Below, one piece after another: positions 10,270 through 21,309 of a stretch of 64,000 nt of DNA; position 1 is the stretch's first letter, and each line of letters begins with the position of its first letter. This DNA comes from Paraniabella defluvii (lineage in GTDB: Bacteria; Bacteroidota; Bacteroidia; Chitinophagales; Chitinophagaceae): positions 3,720,001-3,784,000 of the forward strand of contig CP079215.1 of assembly GCA_019316985.1 (NCBI GenBank), in the 5' to 3' direction. A program made the position numbers and the translations under genes. The notes below the pieces were generated by a model. The model made no database searches. It was not told the origin of the DNA and saw only the letters and a list, made by a program, of their open reading frames with translations.

Positions 10270-10848
10270 ATGAAAATAAGATTGAATAAAAGAGCAATGC
10301 TCACGTATGTTTTAATAATAATGACAGGCTTCTGTTTTGCAGCCTGTAACAACAATAACAAAAATGAAAAAGCGGAACAACCCGTACTCAATGCGATAGC
10401 GGAAGAAGCAACTACATCATTGCCGGAACAGACCAGTAATGATGTCCTGTTCAAAGACAAGGACGGCAAAACCGTATCGTTGAAGTCCTTAAAAGGCAAG
10501 GTGGTATTTATCAATTTTTGGGCGACGTGGTGTCCGCCCTGCATTCACGAAATGCCCTCTATCAATAAGCTGAAGCAATCGTTCAAAGGCAAAAATGATA
10601 TTGTATTCCTGATGGTAGATGTAGATAACAAGATTGAAAAATCCACCGCCTTTATGCAGAAGAACAAGTACGACCTGCCTGTATATGTTCCTGCCGGGGA
10701 TATTCCGCCGGACTATCTGGGAGGTTCCATTCCGACAACGATTATCCTCGATAAAAGCGGAAATATGATAGCTCGTATAGAGGGAGGCAGAGATTATACA
10801 AGTCCCGAAATAGTGAAAGCCCTGAATGAATTGGTAGAAAGTAACTAA
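10270..10848 (+). CDS. TlpA-type thioredoxin lipoprotein
   Basis: ATG 10270 follows an AAGGA-like site and gives 192 residues. A lipoprotein signal ends in FAAC (C26), then comes a TlpA/ResA-like thioredoxin fold with WCPPC (C88, C91) and a GSIPTT cis-proline loop. It is anchored on the periplasmic side of a membrane, where this family reduces or transfers disulfides. Next to the sulfur genes it may reduce periplasmic persulfides. In the given sequence it is in frame with the upstream adaptor, but its own lipobox shows it is a separate product. Confidence 0.85.
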   Translation: MKIRLNKRAMLTYVLIIMTGFCFAACNNNNKNEKAEQPVLNAIAEEATTSLPEQTSNDVLFKDKDGKTVSLKSLKGKVVFINFWATWCPPCIHEMPSINKLKQSFKGKNDIVFLMVDVDNKIEKSTAFMQKNKYDLPVYVPAGDIPPDYLGGSIPTTIILDKSGNMIARIEGGRDYTSPEIVKALNELVESN

Positions 10849-10873
10849 CCGCCTGACATTAAAAAAGGAAACT

Positions 10874-11503
10874 ATGTTGAACAATAAAGAGGTTTCAAAA
10901 GAGCAGTCGTCAACAAATAAATTTTGGCAATACTTAAAAAAAAATGGCTTTACTATACTGATGGTAATCGTTGTCGGTGCAATGCTTGCCAGCCCCGATG
11001 CAAAATCATTCGTGCTTCGGCAATTAATGGCAACGGGGCTTTTTAATGCGAGCATAGATAAAAATGATGCTGGTACATCGCCCCAAGCTAACACCGACTT
11101 TGATTTTGCGAATGAAAAAGGAAACGTTCAAAATACGGCATCATTTAGGGGCAAGGTAGTGTTCATCAACTTTTGGGCTTCGTGGTGTCCGCCTTGCCGG
11201 GCTGAATTTCCCTCTATCGAAACGCTTTATACCAAACTGAAAGATAACCCTAATATATTCTTTCTGACCATCAATGAGGACAGCGACCTCGCTACTGGAA
11301 AGGCATATTTGGATAAAGAAAAGTTTTCAGTTCCAATGTATCAATCAAATGGCAATGTTCCGGCAGAAGTGTATTCCGGCGCATTGCCTACTACCGTTGT
11401 ATTGGATAAAAGCGGAAAAGTCAGGTTTCATCATACGGGATTTGCCAATTACGCATCAGACAAATTCGTGAAACAGATAGAAGAATTGATAAATGAACAA
11501 TAA
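10874..11503 (+). CDS. TlpA-type membrane-anchored thioredoxin
   Basis: This is an intact 209-residue protein. An N-terminal membrane anchor (about residues 26-40) precedes a TlpA-like thioredoxin domain with WCPPC (C105, C108) and the ALPTTVVLDKSGKV cis-proline loop. It is a paralogue of the preceding TlpA protein, 25 bases away, and differs by having an uncleaved helix rather than a lipobox. Two non-identical thioredoxins in tandem suggest a relay of electrons to a periplasmic sulfur enzyme. The partner is not known. Confidence 0.88.
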   Translation: MLNNKEVSKEQSSTNKFWQYLKKNGFTILMVIVVGAMLASPDAKSFVLRQLMATGLFNASIDKNDAGTSPQANTDFDFANEKGNVQNTASFRGKVVFINFWASWCPPCRAEFPSIETLYTKLKDNPNIFFLTINEDSDLATGKAYLDKEKFSVPMYQSNGNVPAEVYSGALPTTVVLDKSGKVRFHHTGFANYASDKFVKQIEELINEQ

Positions 11504-11517
11504 AACGAAACAATAAA

Positions 11518-11970
11518 ATGAAAAAACTACAAGCCCTGCTGATAGCCGTATTGTGTTTTACGTCCATCAGCATTTTTGCGCAACAAAAGCAGATACCGTT
11601 TTTGAGCCTGCAAAAGCATACAAAAACATTATAACGCACTCTATATCCTGAACGAAGCGGACGACAAAAAGTAAGGGGCATACTTCGGAATATCAATAAC
11701 GTACTGAACGACCCAAGACTGAAAGGCAAATTACATATAGAGGTCATCGCATTTTCTGACGGTGTGGAAATGTACAAGAAAGCAAACAGCTATCAGGAAT
11801 TATTGATTGCCCTGAAAGATAAGGGCGTTGTATTCGCCCAATGCGCAAAGACAATGGAGGAACGAAAAATTGATAAGAACGAATTGTTTGATTTTGTGCA
11901 TTATGTTCCCAGCGGTAACGGAGAAATTATATTAAGACAATACGAGGGTTGGGCAGTTGTCCACCCGTAG
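11518..11970 (+). CDS. DsrE family periplasmic protein, frameshifted
   Basis: A signal peptide (MKKLQALLIAVLCFTSISIFAQQ) is followed, after breaks near 11590-11670, by LYILNEADDKK, NVLNDPRL, KLHIEVIAFSDGVEMY and FAQCAKTMEERKID. This is the DsrE/F-like fold with a cysteine at the usual sulfur-carrier position (AQC). About 150 residues when repaired. DsrE-like proteins carry sulfur as a persulfide. Its position between TlpA proteins and the SoxB-like phosphatase fits a periplasmic sulfur-transfer role, which is inferred. Confidence 0.78.
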
Positions 11971-12002
11971 TCAAAAATGTTTCAGATTTAAAATTCAATA
12001 TT

Positions 12003-13416
12003 ATGGAATTATCAATAGGATTTATAAATGACGTACACGGCTATCTCGAACCGCACCCTGAATTGTTTTACGGCAAGGATGGCGCATACATCAAAACAAC
12101 GGGCGGATATGCAAAGATTGCCTCAGTTTTTGAGAAGATAAAAAGCGAGAATGAACACGCCTTGTTTTTTGATGGAGGCGACACTTTTCACGGAACCCTG
12201 CCCGTGGTAGCTTCGAGAGGCGAAGTGCTAATTCCGGTTTTAAACCAGCTTGGTTTAAGCGCAATGGTAGGGCATTGGGATTTTGCCTACTCGCCGCAAC
12301 ACCTTTTGTCCTTATCCGAACAACTTCAATACCCGGTATTGGGCATCAATGTTTATAGAGAAGACGGTACATTATTGCTAAAGCCCTATTCAATGATTGA
12401 TGTTGGAGTGCATAAAGTAGCCGTAATAGGCATCTGTGCCAAATTATAGATAAGACGATGACAAGAACCTTTAGAGAGGGTATTTACGTGACGGACGGGT
12501 TAAAGGAAATAACACTTTATATAAAAGAGGTAAATGATTTGGGGCAAATCTTGTCATACTGCTCTCACACAACGGTTATCCGCAGGATATTGAATTGCTC
12601 AAACAAACTTCCGGTATTGATGTATGCCTTAGTTCGCATACACATAACAGGCTTTACGAACCCGTAAAAGTAAATGATACCATAGTAATACAATGTGGCT
12701 GTCACGGCTCTTTTGTCGGGCATCTGAAACTATCCATTTCAGGCAATAAAATCACACATCACGAATACGAACTGATAGAAGTGAATGAGCAGATTGCCAG
12801 CGATAAACCTATGGAGCAAATGATAAATGAGATTATGCTTTCCTACCGAAGTCTGCAAAAGCAGGTCGTTGGAAAAACGCATACCGCCTTACACCGTTAT
12901 TCTACCTTTTCATCGTCAATGGATAATTTGTTATTAAAAGCTATCAGTAAGGCGGCAGGTGTAGATATTGCATTTTCAAACGGATGGCGGTATGGTGCGC
13001 CTATTGATAAGGGAGATATTACCGTATGGGATTTGTATAATATGGTTCCTATGAACCCGGTTGTCACTACTGTGGATATGACAGGGCAAGAGATACTTGA
13101 TATGCTTGAAGAAAACTTGGAGCGTACATTTTCAGCCAATCCAATGCAACAAATGGGCGGTTATTGTAAGCGGTATTTAGGCTTACACATCAATTTTCAC
13201 ATAGAAAACCCGTATGGCTATCGTATCGAGGAAATCTACCATCAAGGCGAGCATTTGAAAAAGGAAAAAGTATATCGGGTTGCCTACATCACAGAACAAG
13301 GTGTATCGGACAAATACGGTAGCAACAGGACGCATTTGGAGGTAAGAACGGTGCAGGCTCTTATTTCTTATTTGAGCGAAAGTACTGACCGTTCCTATAC
13401 AGATTTTTCAGGATAA
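12003..13416 (+). CDS. Metallophosphatase/5'-nucleotidase family protein, SoxB-like, frameshifted
   Basis: The two-metal motifs are seen in order: FINDVHG (residue 8 on), GGDTFHG, GHWDFAY, ILLSHNG and SSHTHN. A C-terminal 5'-nucleotidase-type domain follows (NGWRYGAPIDKGDITVWDLYNM). Classical 5'-nucleotidases have GNHEFD where this has GHWDFA; from memory that variant is characteristic of SoxB thiosulfohydrolases. Breaks near 12445 and 12550 split it; repaired length is about 472 residues. No signal peptide is visible from ATG 12003. Family membership is firm. A role in thiosulfate or S-sulfonate hydrolysis is inferred from the motif and the sulfur neighbours. Confidence 0.82.
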
Positions 13417-13493
13417 TCAACTTTTAAATTGTACCATATAATAAATGATATAGGGCTTTTACCCATTATGATTTTAACGCAAAACTAAAATCT

Positions 13494-14321
13494 ATGGAAA
13501 AATATTACGAGAAATGTGTGCAGCGATTAGATGAGCAGATTAACGAACTAAAACTTGAAATAGAAAACCCTATTATTTTAGCCCAAGAACTAATCGAACT
13601 CCTTTTAAATTATTTGGGAGAATTGAAAAAATATGTTTCGGAAAGAGGTTTCAAAAGTATTGAAGAAGAAATTCATTTCTTTAAAAGGTTAAAACCCGTC
13701 ATTCTCGCAAAGCTGATTTACTACAATGCCATTTATAAAATAGAAACCAAAAAGCCTTATGGAAATGGGAAAGCCATAAAGAAGTACATCGACAATGAAC
13801 TGTCAAAACTGAAAAGGTACTTTGACAATAACCTCGAATTTTATAAGTATTACAGAACCAACAGTACCTACCTCGACGAGAAATATTTTGTCAGAGGTAG
13901 GTATGATGTAAAGTTGAGCTTAGATACTTATTATTTTGAAACAGACCATAATTTCACCACTTCTCACGACTATAAAGTGGCTAAAATAATTGCCAATGAT
14001 TTGATACAAGTTTATTTGGAAGACCAATTGAATAATACCAATCAGAAAAAGAAATTTGAAAGGTCACCCTTAAACTGGACAGCAAGCAAAACAGCATTAA
14101 CCGAACTGATTTATGCGCTGTATGCACAAGGCGTATTTGATAACGGAAATGCTGACATCAAAGCCATTGCTAAAGTATTCGAGCAAATGTTTAATATTGA
14201 TTTGGGCGATTTCTACCACACGTTTATGGAATTGAAAGCCCGAAAAATAAACCCTACCAAATTCCTTGACAGCCTGCGTGATGCGCTGATTAGGAAAATG
14301 GACGAACAAGAGGAAATCTAA
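13494..14321 (+). CDS. RteC domain protein (first copy)
   Basis: This is an intact 275-residue protein with the RteC pattern: an N-terminal helical part (EEIHFFKRLKPVILAKLIYYN), FYKYYRTNSTYLDEKYF, and a C-terminal winged-helix-like region LNWTASKTALTELIYALYAQG. RteC activates excision and transfer genes in CTnDOT. It faces the large helicase gene convergently, 9 bases apart. A second, diverged RteC lies at 32614-33458, so the two copies bracket the element segment. Confidence 0.85.
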   Translation: MEKYYEKCVQRLDEQINELKLEIENPIILAQELIELLLNYLGELKKYVSERGFKSIEEEIHFFKRLKPVILAKLIYYNAIYKIETKKPYGNGKAIKKYIDNELSKLKRYFDNNLEFYKYYRTNSTYLDEKYFVRGRYDVKLSLDTYYFETDHNFTTSHDYKVAKIIANDLIQVYLEDQLNNTNQKKKFERSPLNWTASKTALTELIYALYAQGVFDNGNADIKAIAKVFEQMFNIDLGDFYHTFMELKARKINPTKFLDSLRDALIRKMDEQEEI

Positions 14322-14330
14322 TGACCTTAT

Positions 14331-17300
14331 TTACAGTACGCCACGAGGCAAATGAACACCCTTTGTCCGTATAATACTTTCCTGAACCATTGGAGTTTCT
14401 TTCTGCTTTTCTGCCTGCTCCGGGTTTTCTGCTTTATTTTCAGGCGTGATAGATAGCTGTATCTTTCTTTCAACGGCCGCCAGTTCCGTTTTAAGCTCAC
14501 TTAATCGGTTTTCCTTAGACCAAGTACCGTTAACCACTTCCTGAAGTATAGGCAGGTCTTTTTGGATTTCAGCGATTTTTTTCTGTTCCTGCTTAACAAA
14601 GCCCGGTAATTTTTCCAAAGCCCTCAAAAAGTTCATTGTTGCAGTTTCAGGGTCTTTTGCCATCAGACCGTTATTGTAGGTGTATTTGATATTTCCCTCG
14701 CCCTGTACCCAAAAGCGGTTTACCCGAATATCCGAACCCTCTTTTTCCGACATTTCTGTTTTGACCAACAGCGTAAAACCATACAAGCTGCCTATCTCTT
14801 CATACTGACCTGCGGTGCGGGCTTTGTCCGCAATCTCGTTGAGCTTCGCACCGATTTGCTTTGGATTTGCATTAGGCGGCAAACCATCCAACAGCACAGG
14901 GTTTTCAATAGTACCGTCCGAACGCTTTTGCAGGCGTTGCTGCAAGTTTTCCCAGTCGGTACTCATCCGGTTTAAACGGGATTGAGTGCTTTGCAGCATT
15001 TCCGTATAATCCTGTACCTTAAATTTGGCACTGGATTTAGAACGGTTGAACGCCTGCTTTTCACTTTCCAGTCCGGCAATCTGTTTTTCCAGTTTGGCTT
15101 TATCCAACAGGTCTGTATTCCCTGACAGGATTGCAACGTATTCCGAAAAGTTCATTCCCGATTTTTCGTCCATACTTCCCTCGTCAATCGTTCTTTTGGT
15201 CAGGTTGTTGGTCTTTAACTGGTCGATGAAAAGCTGCTTATTGTACAGGAGGTTGAACTTATAACTATCCAAAGATTTCTCAACGGCATAGATAATTACA
15301 TCCACTTTATTATCGGCAAAGAATTTGGCAATCTCGTTGCCTTTACGGATTGCCCGCCCGTCCCTTTGCGCAAGGTCTGACGGTCGCCACGGTGTATCTA
15401 AATGATGAACGGCAACGGCTCTTTTCTGTGCGTTTACGCCAGTTCCGAGCATACTCGTAGAACCAAACAGCACACGGATTTTGCCCTCATTCATCCCGTT
15501 GATAAGTTCCCTGCGTTGCTTATCATTTTTCGCTTCCTGAATAAACCTTACTTCGTGCGCAGGGATGTCGTGGTCTTCCACGAGCTTGCGTTTGATTTCG
15601 GAGTACACATTCCATTCGCCCGGCTTATAGGTTCCCAAATCAGAGAAAACGAACTGCGTTCCTTTCTGTGCGTTGAACTGGTTGTAATACTTGGCGATAT
15701 TTGCCGCACAATGCGAAGCCTTGTTGTCGGGATGGTCATCGTAGATACCGCTTACCATACGCATATCGAGCGACATCTTACGGGCGTAGTCCGTAGCAAT
15801 TAGCATCTTTGCTTTTTCTTCCCTTTGCGATAATGGTTCTCTTCCGAGCAAAGTAGCATCGCCCGTTTTGGCAAACTGCATCAGGCTTTGTATAAAGGCT
15901 TCTTGGTCGGGAGTTGGCGGTATATTGTATAATACTTCGTTTTTGTTGGGACGGTCAATGCCAATATCCTTTGCCGTTCTGTAATCCGTGATTTCAGAAT
16001 AGAACTGCGCCAGTTCCGGCACTTTGATAAAGTAGCGGAAACGCTCCTTGGCTACAATATTGTTAGCTACCGAAAATTCATAATCGGTTGTTTTCCTTGC
16101 ATAGATAGCTGCCCACGCATCAAAAGAATGAATGCCCTGTTTTTCCAATGCACGGGGGCGTAGGTATTTGAACAGCAGGTACAGCTCCGTTAATGAATTG
16201 CTGATAGTTGTACCCGAAAGAAAGGTTGCGCCCATATCCGCATTGGTACGCTCCTGAATTGTGCGTATGGCAAACAGCAGGTTCAGTGCCTTTTGGCTGC
16301 CGTCCACGTTACCCAGTCCGGCAACCCGTGTATGACGGGTATTGAACATCAGATTTTTGAACTGGTGGCTTTCGTCCACAAACAAATGGTCTATGCCCAT
16401 CATCTTAAAGTCCACAATATCATCCTTACGGTTTTCAATATCGTGTTGCAGTGTTTTCAGCTTTACTTCAAGATTGTCTTTCCGTTTGATTACCCCGGCG
16501 AGCATTCCCTTGTAACTTCCTTGCCTTGCGATTTCAGGGCATCGAGGTTACGCTCTACGCTGTCTAATTCTATTTCGAGGATTTCCTTTTGTATTTCGGG
16601 CGATTGCGGTATCATTCCGAACTGGTCGTGTGTGAGTATCACACAATCCCAATCGTTATTTTTAATATCCCCGAAAATGCGCAGGCGTTTTTTCGGCGTA
16701 AAATCATCAATACCTGGATAAAGGATTTTAGCGTGTGGATAGGCTTTGCGGTAGTCTTCAGCAATGGCAGGTATATTGGCTTTCAGCCCGATAATCATCG
16801 GCTTGTGGGCTAATCCCAAACGCTTCATTTCCTGCGTTGCGGTACACATTATCAACGTTTTTCCTGCGCCTACTTCGTGGTCGCAGATAGCACCGTTGTT
16901 CAGCTTTATCATCCAAACCGTGTCCTTTTGGCTTGAATACAGGTCTTCAATGCCTGCTCCCTTGCGGTCTAATCCCAGAAATTCCTGATGACTACCGTCA
17001 TAGTTCGGGCGGACAAAACAGTTAAAGGTATCGTTGTACTGGTCGGTCAGCCTGTTTTTAAACTCATCGTTCTGTGCGTGTAGCCAGTCGGTAAAAGCAG
17101 TACGGATTTCATCAATCTTGGTATTCGCCATTTGAATGGCTTCCATATCCCGTACTTTAACTTCTTGGTCGCCAACCACTACTTTTTTGGTAATATCAGG
17201 CGTGGTATTGACAAGGGCGTGTTTGAGCAGGGCAATACCGTCAAACGTGCGGCTTTCCGCTTTGACGGCATATTTTTCCCAAATGTGCATATTGCCCTGA

Positions 17301-19766
17301 TGACACTTTACGGAAAAGTCGTCGGAGCTTTCGGAATAATGAACCAGTACATCCGCATCAAACAGGTGCGAAGCGAAACGGGCATAAATTCCGGTAGGTA
17401 TCCACCGTTCGCCGAGGTTAAAATCCAGTTCCTCAAACTCAATACGTTTTGGTCGGGCTTCCTCTAAAGCTGTAAGGCTTTCTTTGGCTTCGGTATCATC
17501 GGGATTGTTTTCAAGATAAGCTCTTACTTCATCGGCTTTCTCAACTACGTTGCCTGCAATCCACCGTTCGGCTATCTCGTATTCTTGTTGTAGTGGATTG
17601 TAGAACAACCGCCCGTGTAAGGCTTCTTTCAGGGTATCGGCAGGCAGGCTGCTGATTTCGGACATAAAGTCCAAATCCACGCTTCCATATTTGTTCAGCG
17701 AGGCAGCTAAAGCCTCTTCGGGATTGTCGGTTGCTAACGTGGTGGTAGAAAAGCTAACAGGACGGCTGAATATATCCGCTTTATGGATTACGCCGCCAAT
17801 GATACGCTCCAGATAAGGAATTTCTTTACCTGCGCTGTCTGTCTTTATCAGCTTGGCATTTTCGGCAGCATTGAGATTGCCGTATTGTTTGACAAAGGCA
17901 TCATACAGGAGGTTCAGCGTTTCCCGTTCGTCCTTGTGTTCGGTCTGCTTTTCAGCTTCTTTTTGGTACAGGTTGATATAACTGTCCCTTACGGCTATGT
18001 AGGCTTCGGTTCTTGCTTTCTGTGAAGAAGGTAATTGTAATGGATGAAAGGTTGCTCTTCTGTCTTCCTTTTCTACTTCTTGCAGATAACCTACCCAACC
18101 ATTATCCACCACCAGGCAATTATTACGGTGGAATGATTGAAGTTCGCTACTATACGGAGCAGGTTCAGGAATAGCATTAATATTGATAGCGGTAATAGCT
18201 GTCTTATCAGACTGGCCATTACCATTGATATTTGAAAACAGGTCGCCGATAGCTTCCTGTTTTTTGCCGTTTATTGGGTTGGTTCCATTGGTAGCACCAT
18301 TGGATTTTAGCGGTGTATAAGGCTGCTGCTGTCTTGCACTACTGAAGAGGTCGGGCTGACGACCTATTGTGCCTCTTCTTTTTGGTACTTTGTCTTTTGG
18401 CTTGGGTAGTTATTTTAGGCGGAGCAAGAACCATTATGGGTTCGCCCGCACTTTCAAACAGGTCAAAAATGCTTAGTTGCTTTAATTCCTGCGGGCTTTC
18501 CTGACGGACTACCAGAGTGGGTACAGGTTGCGGCTTTTGCTGAATGATTACAGGGTCTATGACCGGAGGTGTAACCTTTGGTTCAATAGGAATTTGTATA
18601 ACAGGCTCGTCGTTCTGTTCGCCTTTGTATAAACTCAAATTCAGATGCTTTCCAAAATCTTCGAAAAGCATTTGTTTTAAATCTTTGGCAATACCCTCAA
18701 CACCGTCTTTATGCGTATAGATTAAGGCAGGTTGCCCGTATGGGTCTGTATCTAATTTTTGGTCGGTATGGATAATTCTTGTACTATTCTGAAAGAGCGC
18801 ATTGCCCGGAGTATTGTATTCGGATGGCTTGCTTTGGCAAAACAGATCTTCCCTGTCGGTCAGATTTTGTTTTGCTGTATTTTTTTGCAGGATAATCAGG
18901 TCGCTGCCCACTTCCGTACCTGCATATTCAGTAAACAGGTTGTTGGGCAATCTCACAACTGAAACCAAATTATTATCCTGCATCAACGCCCTGCGTATGG
19001 GTTCGTTCTTAGGACTATTCAAAATACCCTGCGAAGTAATGTAAACCAACAAACCGCCCTCACGGAGCATATCAGTACCTTTTAGAAAAAAGTAATTGTG
19101 TATGTTTCTGGCAGCCTGTACTTTGGCATCGTTCCTGCTTCGGGAAAAGGACAAGTCAAATACGGAGGTATCGCCGAAAGGGATATTACTGGCGATTACA
19201 TCATAGCTGGTTTGTTCCCGTTCGGGTATTTCCTCAAAACCGTTTATACGGATATTACTTTCGGGGTAAAGCTGCTTTAAAATCTTGCCTGTCAGCAAGT
19301 CCTTTTCATAGGCGGTAACACTTTGTTGATTTTGCGAAAAGGATTGTATGAATGAGCCGATACCTGCGGAGGGTTCAAGGAATTTATCAATGTTAAGACC
19401 GCTTTCACGCAAGGTTGCGGAAATCGCATCTATGACCTGTGGCGGTGTATAGAAAGCCGTCAATACGGAGCTTTTCATACTGTCCACATACCTGCGGTAT
19501 TGCTTTTCGTCTTCGGAATTTTCTTTGAGTAGTTGGTGGAGTTCCTGCGTGGGTGGGAAAAGGTCGTGTTCTGTTTTTCTCCAATGATTGATGTCTATTT
19601 CGTTTTCTACGGGGTTCAAAACGAATTTAAGACCGCCAAATCCGCTGTATCGTATCATTAGCAGTCTTTCGCCTACGGTGGCTTGTCGTTTCTCCTTTTC
19701 CAGTTTAAAAACAATTCGCAGGGCATCAATATTCTGTTGGAGATGGAACCGCTTACTGAAGCCCAT
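14331..19766 (-). CDS. N6-DNA methylase/SNF2-like helicase giant protein, frameshifted
   Basis: Three long pieces join into about 1,812 residues. The N-terminal part has an adenine-methyltransferase fold: EPSAGIGSF (SAM site) and ASNIPFGD (an N-x-P-F type catalytic motif). The middle has Walker [10 protein letters not shown]. The last piece has the DEAH-like [18 protein letters not shown] and motif [13 protein letters not shown]. Breaks lie near 18350 and 16500. ATG 19766 overlaps the DUF1896 gene end by 14 bases. Such methylase-helicases are core genes of Bacteroidota conjugative elements, with proposed but unproven roles in DNA processing or anti-restriction. Confidence 0.85.
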
Positions 19767-20188
19767 TTTCCTCAATCCATATTGAGATGGTTCCGGTTAG
19801 TTCGGTATAGAGTAAATCAAACTCATACCCGTAGGCGAAATCATCGGTTAATTCATATCCTGCAAAAACAGGCTCACAAACGGGGAACATTTTCAGGAGA
19901 ACGGTCGCAGTTCCTCGTCTGCCATTATGGTATCAAACTCATTGCATACCACTTTAAAAACCGTGTCGAACTTGGAGAAGTGTAAGCCCTCAAAAAGTAT
20001 GTAGTTGGCTATTTCGTTGCATTGCTCAATGGCGTTTCCCGAACGGAAAGCACCCTCATAAGCATTTGCAGCCCACGAAGACCGTTGGTCGATAAATTTT
20101 TGGTCGTGCGCCTTTTCGGGAAGCTGCTGTTTAATAATTCTTGCAGTCTTAATCTGAAATACGATAAGTCTTTTTGCTGTGCATCCAT
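19753..20188 (-). CDS. DUF1896 family protein, frameshifted
   Basis: The product begins MDAQQKDLSYFRLRLQELL and contains SSFPEKAHDQKFIDQRS, LFEGLHFSKFDT and EFDTIMADEELRPF, then after a lost C near 19903 continues PVCEPVFAGYELTDDFAY to IWIEENGLQ. This matches DUF1896, a small protein of unknown function nearly always found beside the large helicase in Bacteroidota conjugative elements. About 144 residues when repaired. The 14-base overlap with the helicase start implies co-translation. Confidence 0.82.
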
Positions 20189-20359
20189 ATTATATTTTGT
20201 TTAGAATTTTGCTTGAAGCCTAAAATTATAGCAGTAGATAAGCTCCTTTGCAGAAGTGGTAGGGTTTGGCTTTGAGTGGCGGGATTTGGCTACTTGTGAG
20301 TTGGAGTTGAAGTGAAGATTAGAGAAAAGTAATTTTTGAATAGTTATTTAAAAAATTAC

Positions 20360-20397
20360 TTGTGTGTTTTAATATAATATCGTAATATTGCGATATT
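20360..20397 (+). promoter_or_regulatory. Promoter and ArsR operator of the arsenic operon
   Basis: A dyad AATATCG-N8-CGATATT spans 20376-20397, 15 bases before the ArsR start. It covers a near-consensus -7 box TAATATTG (20383-20390), with TTG at 20360-20362 as the -33 element. A repressor bound here would block transcription, and arsenite would release it. Confidence 0.6.
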
Positions 20398-20411
20398 AAA
20401 ATATCATAATA

Positions 20412-20737
20412 ATGGGAGCAACTAAAACAGACCATTTTACAAAACAGCAAAACCAAATTGCGATTATCGCAAAAGCATTGGGACATCCGGCAAGAATAGC
20501 CATTATAGAATATTTATTAAAGGTTAATACCTGTATATGCAGCGATATAGTGGATGAACTGCCATTGGCACAACCTACCGTTTCACAGCATTTAAAAGAA
20601 TAAAAAACGCAGGACTGATAAAAGGAAGCATTGAGGGCAATACTATTTGTTATTGCATTGATGAAAAAACTTTTGATATACTGAAAGAATATTTCTCGAA
20701 AATCATCTTTACCGTAACAAATCAAAAATGTTGCTAA
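20412..20737 (+). CDS. arsR: ArsR-type arsenite-responsive repressor, frameshifted
   Basis: This is a winged-helix regulator with LGHPARIAIIEYLL, the metalloid motif CICSDIVDELPLAQPTVSQHLKE and a wing GSIEGNTICYCID. One base is missing near 20600-20605. Repaired, it has 109 residues and ends in NQKCC. The CxC in the alpha-3 region is the arsenite site of this family. It heads the ars operon and probably represses it through the dyad at 20376-20397. The Cys-Cys end is shared with the next two proteins. Confidence 0.85.
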
Positions 20738-20741
20738 TCGT

Positions 20742-21309
20742 ATGGAAATAGCTTTTGTCATTTCAACAACACTACTTGTAGCTTATTCTTTGTTGGCATT
20801 GTTTGACGGTGTATTTCTTCACTTGTATAAATACCGTTTGTATGAACATAAAGAAAGCAAATTTGAACATCTAACGCATACCATTAGAGCTATTCTATTT
20901 ACCGGTATTCTTATTTCATTATTCATCAATATAGAAAAACAACAGCTTGTTTTTATTCGGAACTATTTTGGTAATAGCCGATATTATCACAATGATTATT
21001 GATGCGTATGCAGAGAAAGACAGCCGTACATTTATGGGCGGTTTGCCACGTTGGGAATACATTATACACCTGTTGGTAAATGGGTTTCATTTCGCAAGCA
21101 TAGCCGTGTTCTTAGTCATCAAAATAAACCTTGACAACAACGGAATTACATTAGTAAACAATTTTCAGCAAATAGAAAGCTTCCATATATTCAGAACCAT
21201 CGCTATAAATTTATTGCCAGGAGCAATGCTTATAAGCCTGTTACATATCTTGGTTTACTTTCCAAAATTCAATTTCTATTTTAATAAGTTGCAACTTAAA
21301 TGTTGCTAA
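20742..21309 (+). CDS. Unknown integral membrane protein in the arsenic operon, frameshifted
   Basis: This starts 4 bases after arsR and encodes about 190 residues with five or so membrane helices. One break lies near 20955-20965. Polar residues sit at helix edges (ALFDGVFLHLYKYRLYEH, GGLPRWEYIIHLLVNGFHF), giving several His, Asp and Glu that could bind a metal or be catalytic. The protein ends LQLKCC. I do not recognise the family. Position and the Cys-Cys tail suggest a role with arsenic or sulfur. Confidence 0.6.
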
